From: Vitellaria paradoxa
Taxonomy: Eukaryota > Streptophyta > Magnoliopsida > Ericales > Sapotaceae
Assembly (NCBI GenBank): GCA_019916065.1
Contig: CM034233.1
Location: forward strand, 24,377,936-24,441,935
Length of the DNA stretch: 64,000 bases
Reading direction: 5' to 3'
The translations under genes and the position numbers were made by a program. The notes under the pieces were generated by a model. That model was not told where the DNA came from. It saw nothing but the letters and a program-made list of their open reading frames with translations, and did no database searches. The number at the start of each line of letters is the position of its first letter. Within the stretch, counting starts at the first letter, position 1. Positions 35,325 through 46,951 of the stretch are shown piece by piece.

Positions 35325-35755
35325 TGAAATTTCCTACGAATTAAGCATTCCATACCTCCTCTTCTCTGATCCCAGCTGGAGACATCTGCATCGATCCATG
35401 TTGCAAGAAAGAGAAATCAAAATCCAAGTGTTACACATCGTGATCCATAAATCATAAGAAAGTGAGTGTCGATTTGAATCAGACTAACCTTGAACAAGAC
35501 ATGATCAAGCTGCTGTTGAGCTTCCGTGAAGGCGGACCGAACGCGCCTTCGAGCCGGAGCGAAGTCCAAGTTCTGGGAGGCGATCGTATTCATCTCGTCG
35601 GTCACACCTTCGATCACAGTCCTTTTCTTGGCAGTGATAGTAAAGACAGCCGGCACGGCGGTCGGAGGCCGCCGGAGAATCATGGGCACGTCACATTTCC
35701 GGCGGAGCAGGGGGAGTTCCGATGGTCGGAATCTGGGGGCCAGACAAAGGTCCAT
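30078..35755 (-). CDS. Alpha/beta hydrolase, monoacylglycerol lipase / caffeoylshikimate esterase-like, eight exons
   Basis: Exons on the minus strand: 35489-35755, 35356-35385, 35002-35131, 34122-34268, 33721-33851, 32497-32634, 30516-30614 and 30078-30296. All introns are GT-AG and phases join to 386 aa ending in TAG. The alpha/beta hydrolase fold starts near residue 100. It has the oxyanion-side CHGYGD motif (about 130-135), the nucleophile elbow GQSMGG with Ser207, Asp327 in HGAADKVTDP and His357 in DGYHC, a complete triad. Family members cleave monoacylglycerols, lysophospholipids or caffeoylshikimate; sequence alone does not choose. The roughly 90-residue N-terminal extension rich in Arg, Pro and Ala may be a plastid transit peptide. 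Introns 3 and 6 carry transposon debris. Confidence 0.93.
30615..32496. other. Hydrolase intron 6 with repeat insertions
   Basis: This 1882-bp intron is the largest in the gene. Its part at about 30880-31510 is GC-richer than the neighbourhood and non-coding, probably an unclassified insertion. A probable LTR follows. Confidence 0.6.
31717..32392 (+). mobile_element. Probable copia-type solo LTR in hydrolase intron 6
   Basis: A 676-bp block starts TGTACCTCGC and is flanked by TTCAG (31712-31716 and 32393-32397). It contains LTR-like features: a TATATATATGCATCC box region and a TTTCAATTCCCCCTCTC stretch near the 3' end, common just before copia LTR ends. It ends in TG rather than CA, and CAGTGTACCT recurs at about 32436-32445, so the boundaries are uncertain. 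Confidence 0.5.
34309..34610 (+). repeat. Dispersed LTR-like repeat, copy 1 (hydrolase intron 3)
   Basis: This segment begins TGTTAACATTTTTC and contains GCATGTACATTAATTG and AACGGTTAATAGTGTG. The reverse complement of 40780-41038 matches it over about 250 bp with moderate divergence. An LTR-type TATA (ACAATATAAATATAT) is shared. It may be a solo LTR; no target duplication was found. Confidence 0.6.
34640..34848. mobile_element. Possible hAT-type MITE in hydrolase intron 3
   Basis: Inverted ends CAGGGGCAGA and TCTGCCCTG bound about 200 bp of A/T-rich DNA. Similar flanks (CCGCCAAG and CCGCCGAAG) suggest an imperfect 8-9-bp duplication. Confidence 0.5.
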
Positions 35756-35862
35756 GGCCTTTCGGTCGCAGTGGACCCAAAATAATGAAGAAAGTAGTCG
35801 CCACCGGCACTAACAATCAAACAAAAGAGATCGGACAATAACAGGGCACTCCAACGCACGGT

Positions 35863-35874
35863 CTTATAAATAGC
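35863..35874 (-). promoter_or_regulatory. Candidate TATA box of the hydrolase gene
   Basis: On the minus strand CTATTTATAAGA lies about 110 bp upstream of the ATG at 35755, a normal distance for a plant promoter with a short 5' UTR. The motif is nearly palindromic, so it gives no direction by itself. Confidence 0.4.
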
Positions 35875-37964
35875 TTGCGCCGGGATTCGACATTGACCAT
35901 GTCCAAAACGTGGCTAATAAATGAATCTTGTCAAAAGTCGACACAGTTGGAATTGAAAATGCAATTCACTTGTTTTTTTTTTTTTTTTTTTCCTATCCAG
36001 TTTTATTTTAATTTTGTATTTGATTTACCATTATATATTTAAACTGAATTTTTATATCTCTAAAATAAAAAATACTAGTAATTGTGTGTACTTAAAGATA
36101 TCTTGAAGTACAGAAAAGCTTAAATTTAAATTTATAAAGTAAATTTACATAAAAAACTATAAAAATAACCTAAAAATTAAAAATCATTAATTAAAAGAAA
36201 CTAAAATATCTATATAGTATTTAATAAAGGTATAAAATTTTATTTTTTAATATAAATATTATTACATTTTTTAAAATATTAATTTAAAAATTTTTACATA
36301 AAAAGCATTCAAAAAATATGAGAAGAATGAGAGAGTATGTTGATGACTAAAGTGGAGAGAAAAAAGAAAAATAATTCTACCTATTGAGCAAAACGAATGA
36401 CTAAAAATATCTTAAATTCAAAATTTTAAACTTTCTTATTATATAAATGACACAAATAGTGTAAAAGTATATGTATTTAAAATTAAATTAAGCACATTAA
36501 AATTGAAAATTTAATTTAAATGTTTATTTTTAATAAATTTTTAAATAAAATTAAAGTTTAAATATAATTTTTTTAAATAAAAAAATTTATGTAACTTTAT
36601 TTAATATGTATCCATATATTGTTTAATAAATATGTACAATTTTATTATTTATTACTAATATTATCTCATTTTTTAAAATATTAATTTAAACTTTTATATA
36701 TGAAAAGTATTCAAAAAATATAAGAAGAGTGAGGGATTATATTCTCATGTGAAGTGATGAAAAAGGCAATCAAAATAGAAAGAAAAAGAAGTAATTCTGC
36801 CTATTGAATAAATCTAATAGTTAAAAATATATAAATATCAAATTAATGAATTATATTGTTATACGGATGTTATTTTATGGGATAAGATGATATACTCCCA
36901 CACTAAAATTTATTTTCTGTCAAAATTTAATGAATTAAATTTTTTCATATTTCATACTATTTCACATCTTTTATTTTATTTTATATTTTACTAAATAAAC
37001 ACTAAAAAAATAATTTTATATAAAAAATTAATATCATGCTATATTTAATTCCATATATCATTTTATAATGTCATTTATATCTCGTCATTCAATCCTTTCA
37101 ACCAAACATACTAATGCGGGCTTACAAAATTAGACATAAAAAGTATTTCATTTCTTTTTCCAAAAAAATAATAAAAAATTATATTTTAGCATTTAAGTTA
37201 AAAGTTAATATGCGTTTGGCTTAAAAAAAAAAAATAGATCACTATTTTAGTTTTGGTATAAAATGACCATTTTATTTCTTTTTTAATTTACATAAAATAA
37301 CATGTTCTAATTTATTATGACAGGCGAAACAGTCAATGCATAAAATTGCATTAAAAGTTTTTTTTTTTTTTTTTTTTCTAGTTGGATTATCGAATTGAAT
37401 TTTTGTCTAATTTAGAAAACTAATAAATTTTAAACTGTTTGAAGAGTTGATCTTAGGCTCAATTTGGCTTCGAAGCCAACATGTTTTTTGGTGTTTTTTG
37501 CTTTATAAGACTTTTTTTATAACAATTTTTTTTAGTTGTTTTAGATATATTATTTATATTCGTTGAAAAAAAAAAAAAAAGATTTCAAATAGAGAATTGG
37601 GCTATGGTGAAGGTGAAGTAAAACATTGACATTTTTCGCCTATAGATGAATTATTCTCCTATTCAAAGTATTTCTTATGAATGTAATATGTTTAAAAATT
37701 ATTAAAAGTAAAATCAAATTTTAATAAAAAAAGAAAAGCACACAAAGCAATTTTTTTTTAGCGTGCTCAACACAGGTCAGCTTGAATAGTTTATTACTAA
37801 TTTTTTTAAGTCCCGTATACCAAAAAAAAAAAAAAAAAAACAGTACAGGGAAAGTAATAATTAATCTGATTAAATATCATCTTTTACATATTAATAATAA
37901 ACAAAACTTTTTATATACATATATACTTTTATGAAGTAAGGATAGTCTAAAAATTCTAAATATA
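35875..37964. other. AT-rich intergenic DNA with a diverged ~400-bp duplication
   Basis: No gene seen. Positions about 36210-36424 and 36608-36840 are diverged copies; both contain TTTTTTAAAATATTAATTTA, CATTCAAAAAATAT/TATTCAAAAAATAT and a TAATTCTRCCTATTGA motif. Confidence 0.6.
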
Positions 37965-37967
37965 TTA

Positions 37968-37989
37968 GGAGTTATTTGATTTGTTTTTC

Positions 37990-38028
<39 letters not shown>

Positions 38029-38295
38029 TGAGTTCATTTTAATTTTATACTTTTGAAAATAAAGAAAACAGCTCAAAATTCATTTGATCACTTGTATTTT
38101 TAAAATTTATTTTCGAAAACTAAAAATGAGTTTACACATAAAATAAAAAATAGTAAAAAATCGTTTTGAGAGTTTGTAATAGAAAATAAGAAAAATATCA
38201 AAATAAGGAAAACAAAATATTTTTCATTTCCTCATTTTGAGATTTTTAACACATAAACCAAAAATAAAAAATAAAAAAATAAACCAAATACTACC
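37968..38295. mobile_element. Tourist-type (PIF/Harbinger) MITE
   Basis: A 328-bp element has inverted ends GGAGTTATTTGATTTG and TAAACCAAATACTACC (left/right) and a TTA duplication (37965-37967 and 38296-38298). The subterminal TATTTTTTATTTTT tracts are also inverted. Non-coding. Confidence 0.75.
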
Positions 38296-38298
38296 TTA

Positions 38299-38893
38299 AT
38301 TTTTGAAATATTTAAACACTAAAAATCTACATGTCACAGAAATAATAAAGAAAAATGATTACATTGGAAATCATTTGGTAAATTAGGATTGGTTTAGAAC
38401 ACTGTATAAGAGCTTCTTAAAAAAAAGTTAGAGATGAGTTCCAATGAGACGTCAATTTCAAGAGGGAATAAGTAACGTTGGGGTCATATTTTACAAAAAC
38501 CTCCTAACTAAGTCATGCATATATATAATTTTGATGTATACTGATATTATTAATTTATATATCAAATGAGACCTGTATATTTTTTTTAAATATATTAAAT
38601 TATAAATTTAATAAATTATTATTTTATCACATTAGTCTCAAATGGAGATTGACTAAAAATATTATTTAATTGAAATTATTAATTTATTAACACTATACTG
38701 CATATGGCAACTCATTTCACATTAATTTTTGAGAAATTTTAAATAATGAAAAAAAAATACATGGTTGTAAAATAATAAATGAGAAAATTGATTACATTGG
38801 AGGGAGACATTTGGTGAATTAGGACTAGTTTAGAAAATAATATTTAAACGGCATAAAAGAGTTTAATGCATGTAAACCATTTTTCACGATCGC
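38299..38893. other. AT-rich intergenic DNA
   Basis: No gene. GATTACATTGGA followed by CATTTGGTRAATTAGGA recurs about 430 bp apart (near 38358 and 38790). Confidence 0.5.
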
Positions 38894-38911
38894 AAGATAA
38901 ATTTTGATTTG

Positions 38912-39173
38912 GCCTCGAAAGGGATAGTCGAGTTGGTTCGGATGATGGGCTGAAAGGTCTGGAACTAATAAATTCTGGGTTCAACTTCTCTTGGGAGCAG
39001 TCCTTCCTTTAATTGTGGAGAGCCATCTAATAGCCTTCTCGGTTGAACCGGTCAGTCAGGGCTTACCTAGGTTAGTTTACCTTCTCGTAGTTCTTTGCCG
39101 ATTAGGGTCACGGGACGGATTTCACTCAGTACACACCCATAAATAACGGCTGTGGACTTCTCCCTGACTTCAA
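38912..39173 (+). mobile_element. tRNA-derived SINE, copy 2
   Basis: This 262-bp element is flanked by a perfect 18-bp duplication, AAGATAAATTTTGATTTG (38894-38911 and 39174-39191). A box TAGTCGAGTTGG is at 38925-38936 and a B-box-like GGGTTCAACTTC at 38977-38988. It is colinear over its whole length with the reverse complement of 628-889, with substitutions at an appreciable fraction of positions; both start GCC(C/T)CGAAAGG. Confidence 0.88.
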
Positions 39174-39303
39174 AAGATAAATTTTGATTTGTATACTTGT
39201 CTAATATATATGGGTTCGGAGGATACGACCACCGACCACGTGTACATATGTAGGGATTTTACTTTAATCTCTCGAAGGATCGGGAAATGGTATACACTTT
39301 GAA

Positions 39304-39327
39304 GAGAGAGAGAGAGAGAGAGAGAGA
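39304..39327. repeat. (GA)n microsatellite
   Basis: Twelve uninterrupted GA/AG units just downstream of SINE copy 2. Confidence 0.9.
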
Positions 39328-39775
39328 TTGATTTTACCAACAAAGCCACCCGTAACTATCAATTACGTAAATCAATCAGCTCAGAAAAACTTTTCTATTT
39401 CCACTCACTGCCTGAAGCCGCCTTAAAAAATTGCATTTTCAATATTGAGTGGATGTTTGATGTGATAAAAAAAATTAAATAGAAAGGGATAATTTATGAA
39501 TTTATAATTCGTATAGTGAAAAAAATAAATAAATTTTGAAGATTTTTAAAAATTTTTAATATTTTTTAGTATGCCAAACTCGCCTTAAATTCTATTCAAA
39601 GAATAAAAAGAAAAAAAATTAATTTTTCACAATTGTCTTTAAAACAACATACCTGACATATAAAAAATGAAGACGAGAGAAAAAAAACGATTACGTGACT
39701 TCAACAGAATATATTATTTCTAATGACGCCGTTCCAAAAATGACTTCAACTCTGAATACGCAACTACAAATGAAA

Positions 39776-39850
39776 ACTTTTATTCGATAAAAAAAATTAT
39801 ATTTTTATTCCACACTTTTATTCGATAAAAAAATTATATTTTTATTCCAC
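39776..39850. repeat. ~38-bp tandem duplication
   Basis: The unit ACTTTTATTCGATAAAAAAA continuing to TTATTCCAC is at 39776 and again at 39814, differing by one A in the run. Confidence 0.85.
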
Positions 39851-40354
39851 AAATCCGCTTTTTGTAAAGATGATTCAAGTTGAATATGTTATGTAGAAAA
39901 AGATGACTTTAGGCGGTAATTGATTTGGGGGAAAAAAAAAATTGACCAATGAATTGGTGTAATTACTCAATTTAGGTGGTTGCTTCGGGCAAAAGGAAGG
40001 AGAGGGAGGGAGGGAGAAAGAGAGGGAGATTTTTTACTTCTATAAGTAAGATTTACAATAAAGGTTTATATGAAATAAGGAATATCAACTAATAGGTATC
40101 GTTTGGAGTGTTAATAAACTCTAAAAAATTTCATAAAACTCCAACGATCTTTATAATTCACTAAAATTCTTTATCACACTTTTACTTTTTCCCTCTTTTA
40201 CTAATTTCAAAAAATTTAAATATTTCATTAAGAAAATGAAAAATTCGTAACAAGATTAAGCAAGTGTGATTTTTTTTTCACAATCATATTCTTTGTGTCG
40301 AAAGTTTTCAAACGAGTATTATTATCACTTATTTATCTCCATTTTTTTAAATCT

Positions 40355-40530
40355 GTTAGAATGGATTTGGATAAACCGTTATAACGGTTTACCGGTGTAG
40401 AATCCGTTAGAACGGATTTGGAATGCCGTTCTAACAGTTTTGGCACTGTTCAAAGAGAGAAAAAACATTTTTTTGAATCCGTAAGAGCGGTTAGAACGGA
40501 TTTGGGAAACATTTTAACGGTTTTGACACT
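40355..40530. repeat. Cluster of CCGTT/AACGG palindromes
   Basis: An 18-bp perfect palindrome AAACCGTTATAACGGTTT (40373-40390) is followed by a near-palindrome AATCCGTTAGAACGGATT (40401-40418) and further CCGTT or AACGG sites down to about 40520. Similar strings (TTTATCTCCA) flank the cluster. AACGG is the core of MYB-type and mitosis-specific activator sites, but no gene is adjacent. Confidence 0.7.
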
Positions 40531-40779
40531 GTTTATCTCCAAAAAAATCAATTTGAAAAGAAATATCAAACACCTTTAAATATCCAAAGCCACGTTTTGT
40601 CTTATTTTTTCTTGTTTTTTATCACTCTAAATGCTACCATGTTCAATTAAGCGGAAGCATACTTGTTTGTTTTAAATGTGAATGGAAAAGGCCTCCAAGA
40701 TTAAAATAAATCTTGACAGTTATGGATTTTCTTTTTTATGTCCAAAATTTTTTATAAGTGAATTCTGTATGTCTAGAAT

Positions 40780-41038
40780 AGAGAGGGAACCTCGCCATAT
40801 ATTTATATTGCCACATTTGACCCTCTCATAAAAGACTCACAATGGGTGCTTTAGATCCACACTATTAACCGTCCAACTACATAATATATCTAAATAAGTG
40901 TACAGAAACCCAATCCACATAAATCACTTCTCTATTAGGCCTATCTTTTATATCTCAACTTTGAATACGGGTTCAACTCATTTTATTAAAATCAAAATAC
41001 AATTAATGTACATGCCTAATTTAAAGAAAAATGTTAGC
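40780..41038 (-). repeat. Dispersed LTR-like repeat, copy 2
   Basis: This is the inverted, diverged relative of 34309-34610, sharing GCATGTACATTAATTG and GACGGTTAATAGTGTG on the minus strand. Confidence 0.6.
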
Positions 41039-41225
41039 ATATTAGGGATAAGAGAAAGAAAATATAACAATTGGTGTCCTAGTTAGACTTATTAATGAAA
41101 CTAGAGCTAAAGTTGACAACTTATGACTTCTAAAGCCATATGCTGAAGTCACTAAAGTCATCAATGATATTGACGAATTCTATTTAAGCCATAAGTGTCA
41201 TTTGCAAATTCAATAGAAGTCCTGC

Positions 41226-43358
41226 TGTAACACCTAGTATTTTATTTTAGCTAATTAATTGAAAATTTGAAAAAAATTAAAATATTTGGACCTGAGATTT
41301 GGTTTGGTATATTGGATTTATTTTATTTTTCTTTTCTTAGGTCGGAGTTTGGCCTGGAATGGTTAGTGGGGGTTGGAGTTGGGTTTAGGGTCCAATTTCT
41401 TTTCTTTTCTTTTCTCTTTTTCTTTTTTTTTTCTCCTTTATTCTTCTCATTTTTTTTATTTTCTTTATTTGGCTAACCAGAAAACGTGAGGGAGAGAGGA
41501 AGAGAGAGAGAGAGAGAGAGAGAAGATGAGAGAGAGAGTAAAGAGAGAAACTGTGTTTCAGAGAAGGAAGATAGCTGATCTTTGATATTTTCAGTGCCAT
41601 GATCATCATGGTGGTGTCAGATTGTGGTGATTTCACCCGAGATGAGAGATACGAAAGAGAGAAGTTTTGAGATTTCTTCATATTTTCTTTAGATATGAGG
41701 TATGTGAGACTTATATATGTGATCTATGTGTTGCTAACATGATTTGGATATGTTGTATATTTGATTTGGTTAAGTATTGAAGAATTTAGGTTAATGTTTA
41801 TATATGTATATATATATGTATATATGTACATATACATGTTGAGATCTTGCATTCCTTTAAGTTATTTTCGAATCTAATGTTGTAAAAATATGTTATTGAG
41901 ATGCTTAAATTTATATATATGATTGATTGTTGAGTGTGAGGCTTGAATTAGTGATTTGGGGGCGTTTTGGAGTTGAAAATGAACCCAGAAGCTGGGTGCT
42001 AGCGTCCAAACAATATCGGGATGCTGCTTAGCAATGGGTCTAAATGCTGGTGTTTGGTACTAGAGTCGTGATGCTAGCCTAGGCATTTAGACAACATCAC
42101 AACACCGTTAGACAGAATGTCCAAAAACGCTAAATTTTGATTTCTAAACGTCTATTTTGTGCCCAACCCATTACTTGTTGATTTTTAAAGATTAAACGAA
42201 CTCCAAACCATCATCAAGCCTAATGAGAATGCATTTTTATATTGAGATGATGTTTATTTACGTAATTGAGCATGTCATGTGCATAGGGCTGGAGTTGCAT
42301 GATTTGGGTTAATGTTATGATTATTGATTGGCCAAGAGTGCCATATTAATATTATTGACGTGTCGAGACAAAGGTAATGTATATAGATGGGATCTATGAT
42401 TTTAAGAAAATAATCAAATGAGTTTTTGAAAATACCTAATGATCCACAGTCGATACATATGATTAGAGTTTAGTTATTTGGAGTTGAGACGTTAATTAAG
42501 AGATGTAATTATGAGATTCTCTCTGGACTACAACCGGACCCTGCTTGAGCTAAGTAGATAATTGACTAAGGATGTAACACGGTTCCCTAGCAGGACAGTC
42601 AGGGGGTGTAACACGGTTTCCCTGAGTCTTACACCAGTGGGAGTGTAACATGGTTCCCCTAAGTCTTACACCAGTGGGGGTGTAACATGGTTCCCCACCT
42701 GTGATCATATATTGAAGTTATTGTTTACTGTAAGCATTAAATAATATGATTGGTGACCCCGTGTGCTTGCTATGTGTCATTTATCCCAAGATAAGGTTGG
42801 GGGTAGATGGAGATTAGAGAATACATTTGTCATTGCATTACATCACACTTGTATTGCTATATTATATTTTTGTGAATATTGTTACGAGTTAATTTATATT
42901 TTTGATTATTGTCACTTGTGCACGCTTACACATCCTATCTACTTAGCAAGTTTGCTCATCACATTAATATTTCAGGTGAAGCAAGGCTAGGAAGTAGCCA
43001 TCTAGAGTTGAGTTCAGAGCGATGGATTAGACTTAATTCTAGATTTTATTTTATCCATTAAACATTTGTACCTTTATTTGTGTAAACCGGATTGTGGATC
43101 CTAGACTTATTATTATTGGAAGATTGTATTTTGATGTTTAAACTGGTTGCAAAAGCCTTAGACTGTGTCACTGGCTTGTGACGTTGGATTTATCATTGTG
43201 ATGTTATTTTATTTTTTTAATATGGGAATAAGGAATGACGTTAGATACTCTGATTGTTATTTTTATATTATGACTTAACCTTAGTACAGGCTTTTGTTTA
43301 TTTTATTTACTTCTTATATTCCCAGTTTATCCCAAATAGTAAAGTAAGGGGCGTGACA
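41226..43358 (+). mobile_element. Probable Ty3/gypsy-type solo LTR, copy A
   Basis: A non-coding 2.1-kb block starts TGTAACACCTAG and ends GGGGCGTGACA, the inverted TGTYACRCC-type ends often seen in plant gypsy LTRs. Blocks such as GGTGACCCCGTGTGCTTGCT and CATCCTATCTACTTAGCAA match the reverse complement of 50616-52435. No polymerase domain is present. Flanks CCTGC and CTTTC are not identical, so the target duplication is decayed or an end is slightly off. It contains a GA microsatellite (about 41500-41523) and a 37-bp minisatellite. Confidence 0.65.
42570..42705 (+). repeat. 37-bp minisatellite inside LTR copy A
   Basis: Units start at about 42570, 42605, 42642 and 42679. Each begins GTGTAACAYGGTT and the central two end GTCTTACACCAGTGGG; those two are exactly 37 bp. 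Confidence 0.85.
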
Positions 43359-43607
43359 CTTTCTTTTAAGAACTTATAGCTTGGCCTTATCAGTTTAAAT
43401 CAAGCAAAAACTAAAATAAATCATAATAATTTATTTTATTAAATTAAAATTATTTTTAATAGATAATTATTGCATAGAAAAATTTTTAATTTGTTAAAGT
43501 TACTGTAAATAAAATTGCATTATCAAATATGTTTTTATTTTTATTTTGGAAGATAAAATGAAAATTGAAAACATTAAAGATAAAAATAGTTAAGTACAAA
43601 TAAAAAA

Positions 43608-44704
43608 GAGAAAAGTACAAAAATTACCTTTACATTTTATCATAGGTTTCACTTTGGTCCCACTAGTTTCAATTGTGATAATCAAATCTCTACACTCACA
43701 GTTAAGCGCTAATATAGTTCTTCCGTTTGCTCTCTGTTAATTGTAATCATTAAAACTATTATTTCTCCATAGGATTAGGGTTTGACTGAAAGAGGGAGTG
43801 GCTGAGGAATTGTGAGGTTGCTAGTCGACTACCATGGCAGTACTGGCATTGACACTGGCACCAAAAGCTAGACGGGTTGCTTGAGCAAGGGCCGCTGGAG
43901 TCGTTGAAATTGCCGGAAAAATGAGACAAATAAGGCCAAAGCTTTGGAGGCTGATTAGATGGTTTTTTGGGGCCAAATCCATTCGAGAACTCGCCAAAAT
44001 AACGCCGGTAGCTTGGAGATTATTTTCTAATGGCAGTTGAACAAAAACAAAAAGCATCTTTTCAACTTTAGCATGAATCATTGATGAAATTCAATTGAAA
44101 TTAGTAAAATGAAAAGAAAATTCATCTTGAATCGAATGAGCATGAATTACTCCAAAAAGAAATCTAGTTTCTTTATCAGCAGCATAAATGGAGTTAGGGT
44201 TTGCATAAGTTGCAAGTGGAGAAGGAGAAGAGGTAGTCAAACCAATATCATATAAAAGGGTGCCGGACTCACCATAGGATGATCAGAAATAGCCAAAACG
44301 TGGCTAGAAGTTTTATCCACATCATCTAGAATGTTGGGCTGTGGGTTTGGGGATTTTTTAACAACCATGGTGGTTGCTAGGTTAATGAAAAATCAAGCCC
44401 AACCATCTAAGATTGAAAGAGAGAGGCCGGTGAATATGGGGTCCGGTGGCGTCGCCAGAAAGCGTCAAACAGCACCAGAAAAGTTACTTGAAAATAAAGA
44501 ATAGTGAAAAAAGTTAAAGAGAAAATTTTTTTAAAGAAATGATAGTTTTACCCTTGCGCCTAACGGTTGCAATTAACAGGCAATATAGGGAAGGACTAAA
44601 TTGCTATTTAACCAAAAGTATGAGGATTTGACTGTCACAATTAAAATTAATGGGACTAGAGTGAGACTGAAGACAAAGTATACGGGTGATTTTTGTACTT
44701 TACC
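43608..44704. mobile_element. Mutator-like (MULE) element 1 with non-TIR cargo
   Basis: Ends carry imperfect inverted repeats of over 100 bp: GAGAAAAGTACAAAAATTAC at the left, and the right end reads GGTAAAGTACAAAAATCACC on the minus strand. A 9-10-bp duplication AAATAAAAA(A) flanks it (43598-43607 and 44705-44714). The interior (about 43760-44560) is GC-richer and unlike the ends, with GCCGG-rich segments, as in Pack-MULEs that capture host sequence. A minus-strand 86-codon frame (43821-44081) matches nothing I recognise. No transposase. Confidence 0.78.
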
Positions 44705-44714
44705 AAATAAAAAA

Positions 44715-46910
44715 AATAAAAATGTTACTAAATGAGCTCTAAAAGCCTCCACCTAAATCCATAATATAAATTGTAAATATATCATCCAAAATTGATAACT
44801 CATAAATATATCATTCAAAATAAATTGATACTTCTAAAATTAAAAAATACAATTGTTTTAACAATTATATATTTAAAATGTATATTTTTACTTGTATACA
44901 CAAAACTACAATAACATAGATACATAAATAAATAAATATTCAAAGAAAGTAAATATGATAATATGTAATAAATTAACAATTACTTAATCCAATCCCTTAA
45001 TAAAATAAAATTTTAATATGAAATTTTATCTGTTAAAAAGAATTTTAGTTTAATAAAATAAATTATTTTATTTTTAGTTTAATTTTAACTAGATTTAAAT
45101 TGATAAGATCAAGCTAGAAATCAATCATAGAAGGATTTTTATTGGTATTGTAAGTGACATTATGACTTCAATTGAAGTTGTCATTGTTAACTTCAGGCAA
45201 ATACAGATACGGCTTTTGGACTCAAATTGGTATCATTTTTCTTTTATTCTTATTAAATTAAAGGGAGAAAGGGGGGAGAGATCAAAGGGGAGAGATGACC
45301 TAGCTGGGCAAATTAGATATAATATAAGCAGAGGTGGGAAGAATTTGAATTTATTTTCTAAAATAGGTCATTAAATTATAAACGTTTATTGGACAAGCGC
45401 TTTCTGGGAAACTTCTGCTTAAACTTGTAAATAGGGTAAATGAATATGTTTGAACTCGTCTCTTGTACAAACAATTTTCTAAAAAATTATCAAGAAGAAT
45501 CGCAAGTTGAGTAAACGCTTTTGATGGAAATCATTCACTCTACAAATGAAGTCAATCCGTCAATCTCCTGCGTTTATCAATTTTCAATCACTCGATTTGT
45601 GTCATTGTTATTCTATGTCTGTGTCAGATGAAGAAGAAAGATAAAAAGACGAAGAAGAAGACCGATGAAGAAGAATACCAACGAAGACCTTGAAGTTCTT
45701 AGCCGGTGAAGAACCAGAAGTAGATCGGTAAGAAGTGCCGAGTAGGTCGGCGAGAAGATGCAGAGAAGCTTTTCAGGGATTGAGAATTGCTCTGTTAAAC
45801 ATACGAGTGAACTTTTTTTTCTTCTATATCTATGTATGTATGATTTGTTTTGCTTCACATTCATAAATCTTTCTAAAGTATTCACATTCACATTCACAAA
45901 TCTTTCTGAATCCTTCACATTTACATTTACAGAACTTCACATTCATAAAGTCTTTGTTTATTTGTTAAAAATTGCCTTAGTATGCCATTTGATTTTTGTT
46001 CTAAATATATACGTATGCCATTTTTTTGGGAAAGAATATGAATCAATTGCTGTGTGAATGAAGTGTTATTCATTTCAATTAGTCTGTCTAAATTTAGGAT
46101 TTTTATATCTATGTTAATATTTGTGTTAATCTGATGAGTATTGTGTTTTAATTTGATGAGATCAGTTCTCAAGGTCTGTCTGTATTCCAAAATTACTATT
46201 TGATGGGTATGATTGTTAATTTGACTATTGTTTTTGTACAAAATATGCACAATAGCAGCAACTTGCAGCATAAAAATCAATGTTTTATTAACGAGTTCCT
46301 TAAATGTGTTGATTACAAATAGATTAAAAAAACAAAATTAAGGAACTATATAGAATAAATATAGTTCAATTAAAACATTTACCAACCTAACATTACGAAT
46401 AAAACTTTTACGAAAAATTATTTCTTAAAAATATGAGATACTAATTAATTAAGCTCCTCAACATTCTTTATTAAAATTTATAATATTCTTCTTTGCAAGC
46501 CCCCTCACATTTGTGGACAGTGGATAAAATCTTCATCATCCTGAGTTTATAATCCTTAATCTCCATGCTTGGAATTAAAATTAAACATTGTAGCATTTGT
46601 TAATTGGATGGAAAATTTCACGCATGACAGACACTTGGTTTGGTTAGAAACAACTATTAGGAAATGAACAAAATATTATTTCTTTTTATTGAAACTAGAG
46701 TTTTTGTTTTTCTATCCTTTTTTTTTTTTTTTGTGAGCTGGATTTAGATATAGGTCAAGCCCCATTTTTTAAGTACTTGCTCAAGAGCTAATTCACTTAA
46801 ATCCTATTTTATATGGAAAAAGTAGAGGTTCATTTTTTTGGTGGTTTGGGAAGTAATCAAACTAGGATGAAACAATAACTCGTAACCCATTCAATAAACA
46901 AGCCCCAAAT

Positions 46911-46951
<41 letters not shown>

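Noticed and set aside
35462..35813. Two overlapping plus-strand open frames of 95-107 codons
   Set aside because: They are antisense to hydrolase exon 1, which is GC-rich and so has few chance stops.
41267..41681. Open frames rich in Phe/Ser/Leu or Lys/Arg
   Set aside because: They translate the T-rich and GA-rich simple sequence of the LTR-like block on either strand.
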